From NCBI RefSeq assembly GCF_001258055.1, contig NZ_CVRM01000003.1, forward strand, positions 29,778-93,777: a stretch of DNA of 64,000 nt, given 5' to 3'. Position 1 is the first letter of the stretch, and each line of letters opens with the position of its first letter. Below are positions 28,405-37,208 of this stretch, one piece after another. The translations under genes were made by a program, and so were the position numbers. The DNA is from Phaeobacter italicus (GTDB taxonomy: Bacteria > Pseudomonadota > Alphaproteobacteria > Rhodobacterales > Rhodobacteraceae). The notes below the pieces were generated by a model that worked only from the letters and a program-made list of their open reading frames with translations, did not search any database and was not told where the DNA came from.

Positions 28405-28949
28405 GCCTGTTGGATCTGCAAAGCCCCCGCCTGACCGTTCGGCCCTGGCAGGACTGTTCTGTCGTGGAGCTCGCGGCCCTGTTTGATCCGGAGGTTGTTT
28501 GTCACCTGCCACCGGTTTTTCACGCAGCGCAGGACGATGCAGAGCGCCGCTCACGTCTTGCGGGACTGTCGCGAGAGGCGGAAGTGGTCGCGCTTGCGCG
28601 GCGTGATCTGCCTCGGCGGCCTTGTGTCGGGCTCTTGATCCTGTCGCATGCGGCGGCTGCGGCGGACACTGGGGAAAACACCTGCCACCTGGGCTATCTT
28701 TTTGCAAAATCTGCCTGGGGCGCGGGGCTTGCATCAGAGCTGATTTCGGCCCTGCAACGCCATCTTGCCGTTGGCCCAACGGTGAAAGTGTGTGGCGGCG
28801 TTGAACCGGACAACCATGCCTCGGCTCGTGTGCTGGAGAAAGCGGGATTTCAGCGCGACAGCGACGGAGCCGGGGGAGAAATCCGCTATAGCTGGACCAG
28901 TGGGCGGGCGCAGCCCGACGAATGCGGACTGCGCGGTTTCGGTGGTTAG
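28401..28949 (+). CDS. GNAT-family N-acetyltransferase
   Basis: A 182-residue protein of the RimJ/RimL-like GNAT group: SPRLTVRPWQ at the N-terminus, LGYLFAKSAWGAGLASELISAL (acetyl-CoA binding motif A, about 98-120) and VEPDNHASARVLEKAGFQRD (motif B). GTG at 28401 overlaps the tetR stop codon (GTGA), indicating translational coupling; an earlier TTG is possible. Its stop codon overlaps that of the convergent pirin gene. Acceptor substrate unknown. Confidence 0.82.
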   Translation: MSLLDLQSPRLTVRPWQDCSVVELAALFDPEVVCHLPPVFHAAQDDAERRSRLAGLSREAEVVALARRDLPRRPCVGLLILSHAAAAADTGENTCHLGYLFAKSAWGAGLASELISALQRHLAVGPTVKVCGGVEPDNHASARVLEKAGFQRDSDGAGGEIRYSWTSGRAQPDECGLRGFGG

Positions 28950-29857
28950 TGCTGCGGTCTGATGAACGTGCCGTTGCGCAGATCGCGAAACGCCTGATTG
29001 AGCTCTTCGCGGGTGTTCATCACAATCGGGCCATGCCACGCCACGGGCTCTTCGATTGGGGCACCTGATATCAGCAGAAAACGCACGCCTTCCGGACCTG
29101 CTTGAACGGTGATCTCATCGCCTGTTCCAAAGCGGATGAGAGTGCGGTCTCCGGACATGTCGCGAATATGCAGCTCCTCGCCTGCGACTTCCTTTTCCAG
29201 CAGGATGCCCTGTGGCGGTGCCGCGTCGACAAAGGCGCCCTGACCTGCAAACACATAAGCAAAGGCGCGTCGGTATGTGTCGATGCGGAATGTCTTTTTG
29301 ACACCTGGTGGGACCGACACATCCAGATACTGCGGATCAGCCGCAATCCCGTCGACGGGGCCGCGTTTGCCCCAGAAATCGCCAACAATGACCCGGACGC
29401 GGGTTCCATCGTCATCGATCACTTCTGGAATGTCCTTGGCCTGAACATCCTGATAGCGCGGCGCGGTCATCTTTTGACTGGCGGGCAGGTTGCCCCACAG
29501 TTGGAAGCCGTGCATCTGCCCCTTGGCGTTCCCCTTTGGCATCTCTTGATGCAGAATGCCGGAGCCAGCCGTCATCCACTGGACATCACCAGCCCCCAGC
29601 GTGCCGACGTTGCCGAGGCTGTCGCCATGGGCGACGGTGCCTTCCAGAACATAGGTGATGGTTTCGATCCCGCGATGAGGGTGCCAGGGAAAGCCTGCCT
29701 CAAAATCCTCGGGGCGTTCGTTGCGGAAATCATCAAACAGCAAGAAGGGGTCCAGCTCGCTCGGGTCGTGAAACCCGAATGCGCGGTGCAGTTTCACGCC
29801 TGCGCCCTCCATGGTCGGGCTGGCGGGGCGTTTCTCTAGAATAGGGCGGATGGACAT
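28946..29857 (-). CDS. Pirin family protein
   Basis: A 303-residue bicupin. The N-terminal cupin carries the metal-binding HPHRGIETITYVLEG and a later GSGILHQEMP with His and Glu; the second cupin spans about 170-285 (RRAFAYVFAGQGAF). Bacterial pirins include quercetin 2,3-dioxygenases and proteins of unknown role. ATG at 29857 (MSIRPILEKRPA) is the family-like start. The gene's TAA overlaps the TAG of the convergent GNAT gene. A 13-bp tandem repeat lies about 100 nt upstream. Confidence 0.88.
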   Translation of the reverse strand: MSIRPILEKRPASPTMEGAGVKLHRAFGFHDPSELDPFLLFDDFRNERPEDFEAGFPWHPHRGIETITYVLEGTVAHGDSLGNVGTLGAGDVQWMTAGSGILHQEMPKGNAKGQMHGFQLWGNLPASQKMTAPRYQDVQAKDIPEVIDDDGTRVRVIVGDFWGKRGPVDGIAADPQYLDVSVPPGVKKTFRIDTYRRAFAYVFAGQGAFVDAAPPQGILLEKEVAGEELHIRDMSGDRTLIRFGTGDEITVQAGPEGVRFLLISGAPIEEPVAWHGPIVMNTREELNQAFRDLRNGTFIRPQH

Positions 29858-29953
29858 GATCGCTCTCCGATGATGGTGTCTGCCTTCTAGATAGAGCGTG
29901 CGGATTTGGTGGCAAAGATGCAGTGCCTCACGGGGTGTGTGCATCGTTGCACA

Positions 29954-29992
29954 GGTCAAACACACGGGTCAAACACACGGGTCAAACACACT
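29954..29992. repeat. 13-bp tandem repeat, three copies
   Basis: GGTCAAACACACG is repeated at 29954 and 29967, with a third copy at 29980 ending in T. A partial fourth (GGCCAAAC) follows. The array sits in the 295-nt gap between the divergent pirin and membrane-protein genes. Confidence 0.85.
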
Positions 29993-30152
29993 GGCCAAAC
30001 CGCAGTGCGGGATGCTCGCCATGTTTCGGCTGTTGCTGGGTGATGCCTGACCCGGCTGCGGCAACTGGGGGCTAGGCCAGAGGCCGCTTTCGCGCTACAT
30101 CGGCGCAAGGCCACCCAAGGATGGGACAGGTCGGGCAGAGGAAGGGCGCAGC

Positions 30153-30641
30153 ATGAGTGAGGAAATCCTGGCAACCGTAGAGGCATCGCAGCCACGACGC
30201 GTTCTGGCCGTCGCGATGTTGCTGATTATCGGGGCGATTCTTGTCTATGTGGCCCTCGCCACGCCACCTGCGCTGCATTGGTTGGTGTTTTTGTTGGCTG
30301 TTGGCGTCTTTTCCCTGTGGCTTGCGATGCGCCTGTGGCAGGCGACGGCCATGCGGATCGAGCTGACGGCAAGCGAGCTGCGGTGTTCCAACGGTGAGCT
30401 GATTGCCCGAACCGAGGATGTGGTCGCTGTGGATCGCGGGGTCTTTGCCTTCAAGCCGTCCAATGGCTTCTTGATCCGAACCAACGTGCCGGGTTCACGC
30501 AGCTGGCATCCGGGGCTTTGGTGGCGCCTGGGGCAGCGGATCGGCATTGGCGGCGTTACCCCTGGATCACAAAGCAAATCGATGGCCGAGATCCTGTCGA
30601 TCATGATTGCGCAGCGTGGTCAGGGCCCGTCGCAGGGCTGA
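30153..30641 (+). CDS. Small two-TM membrane protein with a PH-like tail
   Basis: A 162-residue protein. Two transmembrane helices (about 16-38 and 42-62) form a hairpin, followed by a beta-rich cytoplasmic or periplasmic domain of about 95 residues (MRIELTASELRCSNGELIARTEDVVAVDRGVFAFKPSNGFLIRT) that looks like a bacterial PH-type domain. No function can be assigned. ATG at 30153; the upstream gene is divergent. Confidence 0.7.
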   Translation: MSEEILATVEASQPRRVLAVAMLLIIGAILVYVALATPPALHWLVFLLAVGVFSLWLAMRLWQATAMRIELTASELRCSNGELIARTEDVVAVDRGVFAFKPSNGFLIRTNVPGSRSWHPGLWWRLGQRIGIGGVTPGSQSKSMAEILSIMIAQRGQGPSQG

Positions 30642-30666
30642 TACCTGACTGCCAGTTGGCACAAGA

Positions 30667-30696
30667 AAAGGCGCCGCCGATGATCGGGGCGCCTTT
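30667..30696. terminator. Bidirectional terminator between membrane protein and tad genes
   Basis: AAAGGCGCC pairs perfectly with GGCGCCTTT around an inner CCGAT/ATCGG stem. It lies between convergent stop codons at 30641 and 30718. Confidence 0.75.
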
Positions 30697-30717
30697 GGTG
30701 TTGCGGATCGGTCAAGA

Positions 30718-31317
30718 TCAGTCCGTTGACGGTGTGCTGTCATCATGGCTGCCGCCGGAGCCGTCCTGACCTTCAAACTTCACCTGTGGGGCAAAGCGGG
30801 GGCGCGTGAACACGAAGTTCTGAATATCCATATTTGGCAGGCCAACCCGAAAGGCCGGTTCGATGTCGTTGCGTGTTTCAACCAGAATGACACGCTCTTG
30901 GTCGGGCATGGAAGGCAGGTTGTCCTTCACGGTCTGGATGGTGACGTCCTGCCATTCGACAAACTGACCGCCCCGGACCTTGGACCAGTCCACATAGTAG
31001 CGGTTGTCATCCTCGTCCCAGCGGATCACCGAGATGCGCAACGAGATTGAAGAGTCGACCCGGATCAGCAGCTGAGCGAGTTCGTGCATGCTGTCGATGT
31101 AGGTTTCGTTCAGCGTCACCGTCTCCCGCGAGATGAGGTCGGAAATGGTGTAGGCGGCCTTGAGGTTTGCGCTCTCCTGACGGAAGGCGTCGAAATAGGT
31201 ATAGATCGCGGCAAACACACCCAGCAGAAGGGGCATGTAGAAGGCGAACTCTACCGAAACAGAGCCGTCAGTGTCACGACGATAGCGGCGAAACAGGGTG
31301 CGTAGAGACGTCAGCAT
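30718..31317 (-). CDS. TadE/TadG-family pilus assembly protein
   Basis: A 199-residue protein with one N-terminal transmembrane segment preceded by the TadE-type sequence DTDGSVSVEFAFYMPLLLGVFAAIYTYFDAFR (about 16-47). The exported remainder has no Cys motif but is typical of TadE-like pseudopilins associated with Flp pili. It is the last of three co-oriented genes; the previous stop codon is 3 nt upstream. The rest of a tad locus is not in this window. Confidence 0.82.
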   Translation of the reverse strand: MLTSLRTLFRRYRRDTDGSVSVEFAFYMPLLLGVFAAIYTYFDAFRQESANLKAAYTISDLISRETVTLNETYIDSMHELAQLLIRVDSSISLRISVIRWDEDDNRYYVDWSKVRGGQFVEWQDVTIQTVKDNLPSMPDQERVILVETRNDIEPAFRVGLPNMDIQNFVFTRPRFAPQVKFEGQDGSGGSHDDSTPSTD

Positions 31318-31320
31318 GGT

Positions 31321-31881
31321 TTACCGAGGCTCCTGAACAAAGGCAGAGGTCGCATACAGGCGGATCCGGCCGTCCACATCCGTATCCATGTCGTCTGCCA
31401 GTCCCCAATGTGGGAACGCTGGTTTGAAGGAGAGGCAGGCGCGGATGAACATCAGGTCGTTGGAATCGCCATTGATGAAGGCGCGCACTGGCTGGACGTC
31501 TTCGATGCGGTTGATGCAGTCGGGCTCTGGGTTGATTGGTGTCCAGGCAAAAGGATCCACCTGCACCATTTCCAGCCGCAGCGAGGTTTCGCAATTGCGG
31601 ATGAAGGGAGAGCGCTGGCACACGGCGTCACGGATCTCGTTGTGCTGTTGCGCAGCCCCCGTTCCCAGACGCAGATCGCGCACGGTCTGATCCAGCGCCC
31701 GCTCCAGCATTGACTGCTGAATGGTGATCAATCCCAGCTCAACCGTATTCATCAACAGGAACAGAAAGGCGGGGATGACGATTGCGAATTCGATCGTGGC
31801 CGTTCCATCCTCGCGCTGGCGAAACCGGCGCAACCCGGTCAAAGCGCGAGTGGCACAAGAGGAGAGATAGCGCGCAATCAT
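31321..31881 (-). CDS. TadE-family pilus assembly protein
   Basis: A 186-residue protein with the TadE N-terminus RQREDGTATIEFAIVIPAFLFLLMNTVELGLITIQQ (about 21-56), one transmembrane segment with the conserved Glu after it. The exported part contains four or five Cys (residues around CQRSPFIRNCE, DCINR, CLSF), likely disulfides. It overlaps the upstream VWA gene by ATGA. Confidence 0.87.
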   Translation of the reverse strand: MIARYLSSCATRALTGLRRFRQREDGTATIEFAIVIPAFLFLLMNTVELGLITIQQSMLERALDQTVRDLRLGTGAAQQHNEIRDAVCQRSPFIRNCETSLRLEMVQVDPFAWTPINPEPDCINRIEDVQPVRAFINGDSNDLMFIRACLSFKPAFPHWGLADDMDTDVDGRIRLYATSAFVQEPR

Positions 31882-33545
31882 TGGGTCAGCCTCAGCTGGC
31901 GGATCGACGTCGCGATCGAGGCAAAGGCGTCGCTGATTTCCAGTCCCTGGACATCGAAGTAGTGAGCGTCAGAGCTCGCGCAGTCCTTGAGGACCGAGAC
32001 ACCGCCGGATGGGGCTTCAAAGCCGATCGTGTAGACCACGATGCCGCGCGCCTTTGCGGCATCGCAGATCGCCTTTGTGCGGGCGTTTTTGGTGCTGGTT
32101 CCCCAGCTGTCATACACACCGTAATACCAGGAATTTTTTGCTGCACTGTTGCCCATCCAGTCGGCAAACAGCCGCTGATAGACATAGCGCAGTGACGTGC
32201 GGGCAAACAGTTCGGCATGGGTCAGCTGGGTGACGGTCGCAGGGGTGCCCTGTTCGTCCTGCCACCAGCAGTTGTAGTAGCCGCATTCGCGATATTCGCC
32301 CTGGCCATAGGCGTGGTCTTCCCAACGGTTCATTTTGTCCCAGTAGTACCGCTGGTTGCCCGGGTTGTATGTCGAATACCGCGCCTTGTCGCTTGAGGCG
32401 GCGGAATTGTAGAACACGGGCGCATTGCCGCCGCGATGGTCGCTTTCGACATAATATTGGGATGTGTTCTGGCCATCGGTCATCAGAACAATCACCTTGA
32501 CCGTTTCCGTATCATTGTACGCGGCGGGTCGGTCGGCGAATACACCCGGAACATTGACGCTGCTGGAGGTCAGAGCGCTGATCACCGGCTGGGCAGATGG
32601 GTCAAGCAGGACGGTGCCCCATTTCATACCCACATCAATCGAGGTGTTTCCCCAGGCCTGAAGATTCTGGATGAAGTCTTTCAGCCGGTTTGCATCCTTT
32701 TGAAACGGCATGACTTCGCGGTGGGCGCGTTCATCGCACACCGGGTATTGGATCAGGCCGTTGGAGGGGCGCGCGTCACCGCTCCACCACGGGGTGAAAT
32801 GCATGGTGCGATTGAGGCTCGCGGTCGTGGACAGGCCGGTCGATGTAAAATGGGTGCCGGTGAAGTTCACGCAGTTCGAATACTCGTGCTCATCCGTCAC
32901 ATTGTACTGATCGAGCATGTCCTTGGGCAGGCTGACCTGGGTGGCGTAAGGAACAATCGACACCGACATTTTGTTGTCGGCGGTGTTGGCCACCATCGTA
33001 TCGATGAAATCCCGCGCCGCGTTCTTGAGGTTGTAGAGGCGGCTGTTGGAGTTCATCGAGCCCGAAACATCCAGCACAAGCGAGATCTCCAGCCCGTCGA
33101 TGCTCTCTTCTGCACGGGAGTTGGCATAAAGCGGCATGTCCTGCCCGCCAGAGAAGTCCAGCCACTGGGTTTCAAAGGTGGTGTCGATCGTGCTCTCGAC
33201 ACGTTTGTAGCCGATGCCTGTCTCTGCAATTGGCGGCTGGTAATATTCGCTGAGGTTGGCCTTGTTCAGATAGTCCTGCACCACGACATCCGGCGGCAGC
33301 GGCTGGTCGAGGTCGGCAGCGGCAAGAACGGCGCGGTCAAGCGTGTATTGCAGGATCGTGCGGTCCCGTTCCATGCGCATCAGATCAATGCCGATGCCAC
33401 CCACCGCGACCATCGACAGAAGAAACGCAATCATGGGTTTGAGAAGCACGCCAGACTCGTCGCTCCGGAACTCTCGAATCCGGGTCGAAGCCTTCAGGGC
33501 AGCCCGTCGCGAGGCGACGGCCATCTTGTCAAAACACACACTCAT
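31878..33545 (-). CDS. TadG-type VWA-domain protein
   Basis: A 555-residue protein. An N-terminal segment (about 24-53, FRSDESGVLLKPMIAFLLSMVAVGGIGID) contains one transmembrane helix. A von Willebrand factor A domain follows (about 150-540) with the MIDAS motif DVSGSMNS and further metal-site residues in VLMTDGQNTS. An acidic/aromatic insert (about 365-440, rich in Tyr, Trp and Gly) interrupts the VWA fold. TadG-like proteins work with Flp/Tad pili at the outer surface. First gene of the three-gene unit, ATG at 33545. Confidence 0.85.
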   Translation of the reverse strand: MSVCFDKMAVASRRAALKASTRIREFRSDESGVLLKPMIAFLLSMVAVGGIGIDLMRMERDRTILQYTLDRAVLAAADLDQPLPPDVVVQDYLNKANLSEYYQPPIAETGIGYKRVESTIDTTFETQWLDFSGGQDMPLYANSRAEESIDGLEISLVLDVSGSMNSNSRLYNLKNAARDFIDTMVANTADNKMSVSIVPYATQVSLPKDMLDQYNVTDEHEYSNCVNFTGTHFTSTGLSTTASLNRTMHFTPWWSGDARPSNGLIQYPVCDERAHREVMPFQKDANRLKDFIQNLQAWGNTSIDVGMKWGTVLLDPSAQPVISALTSSSVNVPGVFADRPAAYNDTETVKVIVLMTDGQNTSQYYVESDHRGGNAPVFYNSAASSDKARYSTYNPGNQRYYWDKMNRWEDHAYGQGEYRECGYYNCWWQDEQGTPATVTQLTHAELFARTSLRYVYQRLFADWMGNSAAKNSWYYGVYDSWGTSTKNARTKAICDAAKARGIVVYTIGFEAPSGGVSVLKDCASSDAHYFDVQGLEISDAFASIATSIRQLRLTQ

Positions 33546-33892
33546 TTTCCTGAACCCCCAGTCGCCGGACCCCCCGGTGAGGCGCCTTCTGATAACGGAA
33601 TTTCACACTTCTTAATGCTTGATGAACATGGCGGAATTGGGGCGCGATACCGTTGAAATATTGAGGATTGTATCTATCTGCAGGGGCAATTCAGGATGCG
33701 CCCGGGCTGTTGTTCCTTATTTGTCAACAGCGGGCGGGTGGCGGGCGACTCGGTGAATCGTGCAGGAGATGAATTTGCCTAAATTTGATTCTTTTCGTTT
33801 GGGAATGGTCAAAAAGGTCGCACCTTCTTAATCCTGTGGTCATAGTGTCCTCACACTATCCTGAGTCGATGCAGAAGCACGGAGTAGAGTTT
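33546..33892. other. 347-nt divergent intergenic region (tadG / glutamate dehydrogenase)
   Basis: No gene is supported here. It must hold promoters for both flanking genes. The only clear structure is the inverted repeat at 33842-33859. A run of C and G near 33550-33580 and an AT-rich stretch near 33775-33800 are unremarkable otherwise. Confidence 0.5.
33842..33859. promoter_or_regulatory. Candidate operator upstream of glutamate dehydrogenase
   Basis: Perfect inverted repeat ATAGTGT-CCTC-ACACTAT (7-4-7), 33 nt before the gdh start codon. Symmetry and position fit a dimeric regulator site. Confidence 0.5.
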
Positions 33893-35323
33893 ATGAGCAG
33901 TGCAACAGAACCCAGTTTTCGCCAGAGTGTTGACCTGATGTTCAACCGGGCGGTGGCCCTGATGGACCTGCCGCCGGGACTGGAGGAAAAGATCCGGGTT
34001 TGTAACGCAACTTACACCGTGCGGTTTGGTGTGCGCTTGCGCGGGGGCATTCAGACATTCACCGGTTACCGCTCGGTTCACTCGGAGCATATGGAGCCGG
34101 TCAAGGGTGGCATCCGCTACGCGATGGGGGTGAACCAGGACGAGGTGGAGGCGCTGGCGGCGCTGATGACCTATAAATGCGCGCTGGTTGAGGCGCCGTT
34201 CGGGGGCTCCAAGGGGGGCTTGTGCATTGATCCGCGCCAATACGAAGAGCACGAGCTGGAATTGATCACCCGCCGCTTTGCCTATGAGCTGGCCAAGCGT
34301 GACCTGATCAACCCCTCTCAGAACGTTCCGGCCCCTGATATGGGGACCGGCGAACGGGAGATGGCGTGGATCGCGGACCAATACGCCCGCATGAACACCA
34401 CTGATATCAACGCGCGCGCCTGTGTGACGGGCAAACCGCTGAATGCCGGCGGCATTGCTGGCCGCGTCGAAGCAACGGGCCGGGGCGTGCAATATGCGCT
34501 GCGCGAGTTCTTCCGCAACCCCGAGGATGTGGCGGCTGCCAATCTTGAAGGGAAGCTGGATGGCAAGCGGGTCATCGTTCAGGGGCTTGGCAACGTGGGC
34601 TATCACGCGGCCAAATTCCTGATGTCCGAGGACGGTGCCAAGATCACCGCGGTGATTGAACGGGACGGGGGGCTGATTGATGAAAACGGGCTCGATATCG
34701 AGGCGGTTCATCAGTGGATCGCAAACCACGGCGGTGTCACGGGCTATCCAAACGCGCGCTACGTCGAAAATGGCGCGGTGCTGCTGGAAGAAGACTGCGA
34801 CATCCTGATCCCGGCGGCGCTTGAAGGGGTGATCAACCTCTCCAATGCGGCAAACATCAAGGCCCGTCTAATCATTGAGGCTGCAAATGGCCCGGTGACC
34901 GCGGGTGCAGATGAAATCCTGCGCGAAAAAGGCTGTGTGATCATTCCTGACATGTACGCCAACGCCGGTGGTGTGACCGTGTCTTACTTTGAGTGGGTCA
35001 AGAACCTTTCGCATATCCGCTTTGGCCGGATGCAGCGCCGTCAGGAAGAGGCACGTCACCAGCTTGTCGTGGACGAACTGGAAGCGCTGTCCGAAAGCCT
35101 TGGCAAAACCTGGACGCTGGATCCGAAGTTCAAGGAACGCTACCTGCGTGGCGCGGATGAACTGGAACTGGTGCGCTCTGGTCTCGATGACACCATGCGC
35201 ACGGCCTACCAGTCCATGCGCGAAGTCTGGCACAGCCGCGATGATGTCACGGATCTGCGCACAGCGGCCTATCTTGTGTCGATTGACAAGGTGGCCAAGA
35301 GCTACCGCGCCAAAGGGCTCTGA
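33893..35323 (+). CDS. gdhA: Glutamate dehydrogenase (Glu/Leu/Phe/Val dehydrogenase family)
   Basis: A 476-residue hexameric-type enzyme. The substrate domain has VKGGIRYAMGVNQDEVEALAALMTYKCALVEAPFGGSKGG, with the catalytic Lys and the glycine-rich loop; the Asp of VPAPDMGTG is present; the nucleotide domain shows VIVQGLGNVGYHAAKFL (about 223-239). It interconverts glutamate with 2-oxoglutarate and ammonia. ATG at 33893 (MSSATEPSF) is preferred over an upstream in-frame start that would include the operator-like repeat. It lies upstream of soxBDAG, and a terminator lies between them. Confidence 0.9.
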   Translation: MSSATEPSFRQSVDLMFNRAVALMDLPPGLEEKIRVCNATYTVRFGVRLRGGIQTFTGYRSVHSEHMEPVKGGIRYAMGVNQDEVEALAALMTYKCALVEAPFGGSKGGLCIDPRQYEEHELELITRRFAYELAKRDLINPSQNVPAPDMGTGEREMAWIADQYARMNTTDINARACVTGKPLNAGGIAGRVEATGRGVQYALREFFRNPEDVAAANLEGKLDGKRVIVQGLGNVGYHAAKFLMSEDGAKITAVIERDGGLIDENGLDIEAVHQWIANHGGVTGYPNARYVENGAVLLEEDCDILIPAALEGVINLSNAANIKARLIIEAANGPVTAGADEILREKGCVIIPDMYANAGGVTVSYFEWVKNLSHIRFGRMQRRQEEARHQLVVDELEALSESLGKTWTLDPKFKERYLRGADELELVRSGLDDTMRTAYQSMREVWHSRDDVTDLRTAAYLVSIDKVAKSYRAKGL

Positions 35324-35372
35324 TCGACAGGCTGCCCGCGCGGTTTCACGCGGGCAAAGCGACAAGAGATCG

Positions 35373-35406
35373 AAGGGGAGGCGGGAAAACCTGGCTCCCT
35401 TTTTTG
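35373..35406 (+). terminator. Terminator after glutamate dehydrogenase
   Basis: AAGGGGAG pairs with CTCCCTTT over a 14-nt loop, followed by a T-run. It lies 50 nt beyond the gdhA stop. Confidence 0.7.
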
Positions 35407-35600
35407 TTTTCCTTTCGTCATGTGGTCCTTTGGCTTGCTTGGCGACGCCGCCCTGCGCATAGTACTGGACATATGTGTCCGTTAAGGGGGCGCAGACGCA
35501 ATCTGCTCCGCTGCGCTCTTGGGACTGGAAAGCGTGGCGCATTGCGGTCAGACTGAATGGAACGATCCGTCCGGCAGGCACGGACGCACTGGGGGTGGTC

Positions 35601-36854
35601 ATGCGATTTTCAGGATGGCGCGTTCTGCGCGAGGGCTTGAGCGGCAACAGGGGCTGGGGGCCACACTGGCGCGACCCGGACCCCAAGGCAGAGTACGACG
35701 CCGTGATCATTGGCGGTGGAGGCCACGGGCTGGCAACGGCGTATTATCTCGCCAAAGACCACGGCATGACCAACATAGCGGTGTTGGAGCGTGGCTATCT
35801 TGGGGGCGGCAATGTCGGGCGCAACACCACCATTGTGCGGGCCAATTACTATCTGCCCGGCAACTCAGAGTTCTATTCGCATTCCCTGAAACTCTGGGAG
35901 GGGCTGGAACAGGATCTGAACTACAACGCGATGATGTCTCAGCGCGGTATCCTGAATGTCTTTCACAATGACGCGCAGCGCGATGCGGCGGTGCGTCGGG
36001 CCAATGCGATCATCAATCAGGGGGATGACGCCGAAATCCTGACCCGCGCCCAGCTGCGCGACATGGTTCCCCAGCTCAATTATGACGGCAATCGCTTTCC
36101 GATCCAGGGGGCATTGCTGCAAAGACGGGCTGGCACCGCGCGTCATGATGCGGTGGCCTGGGGGTTTGCGCGGGCGGCCGACCTGCGCGGCGTGGACCTG
36201 ATCCAGAATTGCGAGGTGACGGGCATCCGCACCGAGGGTGGGCGCGTCACGGGCGTGGAAACAGGGCGCGGAACCATTCGCGCCAAAACCGTCGCAATGG
36301 CCGCTGCCGGCCGGTCCAGTCAGGTGGCTGCCCTGGCGGGGTTGACCCTGCCGATCGAAAGCTACGTTTTGCAGGCCTTCGTAACCGAGGGGCTGAAGCC
36401 GATCATTGACCACGTGATCACCTTTGCCGAGGGGCATCTCTATATCAGCCAGTCCGACAAGGGGGGGCTGGTTTTTGGCAGCTATCTCGATCTCTATGCG
36501 TCCTACGCCGCGCGGGGCAACCTGCCGATGGTGGAACACACGATGGAGGCCTGCATGGCCATGATGCCTGCAATCGGCAAGGCCAAGCTGCTGCGCGGCT
36601 GGGGGGGTATCATGGACATGACGCCAGATGGGTCACCCATCATCGACCGTACGCCCATCGAGGGGCTCTATCTGAACGCAGGGTGGTGCTACGGCGGCTT
36701 CAAGGCGACGCCTGCCTCTGGCCAGTGCTACGCGCATCTGATCGCAACGGGCAGGCCGCATGATGCTGCGGCCGGGTTCCGTCTGGACCGGTTTGAAACA
36801 GGCCGTGGCCTCATGGATGAGGAGGCGACGGGTGCGCAACATAATCTGCACTGA
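35601..36854 (+). CDS. soxB: Sarcosine oxidase subunit beta
   Basis: A 417-residue FAD-dependent subunit of heterotetrameric sarcosine oxidase, which demethylates sarcosine to glycine, producing H2O2 and methylene-tetrahydrofolate. The FAD motif is VIIGGGGHGLATAYYL (about 35-50). His182 in ARHDAVAWGFARAA matches the His that carries covalent FMN in characterised homologues. The C-terminal MTPDGSPIIDRTPIEGLYLNAGWCYGGFKATP is family-typical. ATG at 35601, preceded by GGGGGTGG, gives the normal length; an upstream in-frame extension does not. First gene of soxBDAG. Confidence 0.93.
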   Translation: MRFSGWRVLREGLSGNRGWGPHWRDPDPKAEYDAVIIGGGGHGLATAYYLAKDHGMTNIAVLERGYLGGGNVGRNTTIVRANYYLPGNSEFYSHSLKLWEGLEQDLNYNAMMSQRGILNVFHNDAQRDAAVRRANAIINQGDDAEILTRAQLRDMVPQLNYDGNRFPIQGALLQRRAGTARHDAVAWGFARAADLRGVDLIQNCEVTGIRTEGGRVTGVETGRGTIRAKTVAMAAAGRSSQVAALAGLTLPIESYVLQAFVTEGLKPIIDHVITFAEGHLYISQSDKGGLVFGSYLDLYASYAARGNLPMVEHTMEACMAMMPAIGKAKLLRGWGGIMDMTPDGSPIIDRTPIEGLYLNAGWCYGGFKATPASGQCYAHLIATGRPHDAAAGFRLDRFETGRGLMDEEATGAQHNLH

Positions 36855-36935
36855 TGATACGGGCCGACTGCTGGCCAAGGTGGCGGGCCTGCGGTGTGAA
36901 ATGAGTATTTCTGGAAAGGTGAAAGGGCGGCGGAG

Positions 36936-37208
36936 ATGAGGATCACCTGTCCCTTGTGTGGCGAGCGCGATCGCCGGGAGTTCACATATCGCGGGGCCGC
37001 GCTGGATGCGCCTGCCGCAGATGACGGCGCCGAGGCCTGGCATAGCCATGTCCACCTGCGCCAAAACCCTGCCGGGCCTCTAGAGGAATGGTGGCATCAC
37101 CAGCAGGGCTGTGGCAGCTGGATCCGCGTCCGCCGCGATACCGTAAGCCATGTGATGCTCGCCAGTGCGCTGGCCAAGCCAGAAGATGCAGATGGGGGTT
37201 CGGCGTGA
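36936..37208 (+). CDS. soxD: Sarcosine oxidase subunit delta
   Basis: A 90-residue zinc-binding subunit. The ligands expected from structures are present: Cys5 and Cys8 in ITCPLCGERD, and His and Cys in WHHQQGCGSW. The gene starts 81 nt after soxB and its TGA overlaps the soxA ATG (TGATG), so translation is coupled. Confidence 0.92.
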   Translation: MRITCPLCGERDRREFTYRGAALDAPAADDGAEAWHSHVHLRQNPAGPLEEWWHHQQGCGSWIRVRRDTVSHVMLASALAKPEDADGGSA

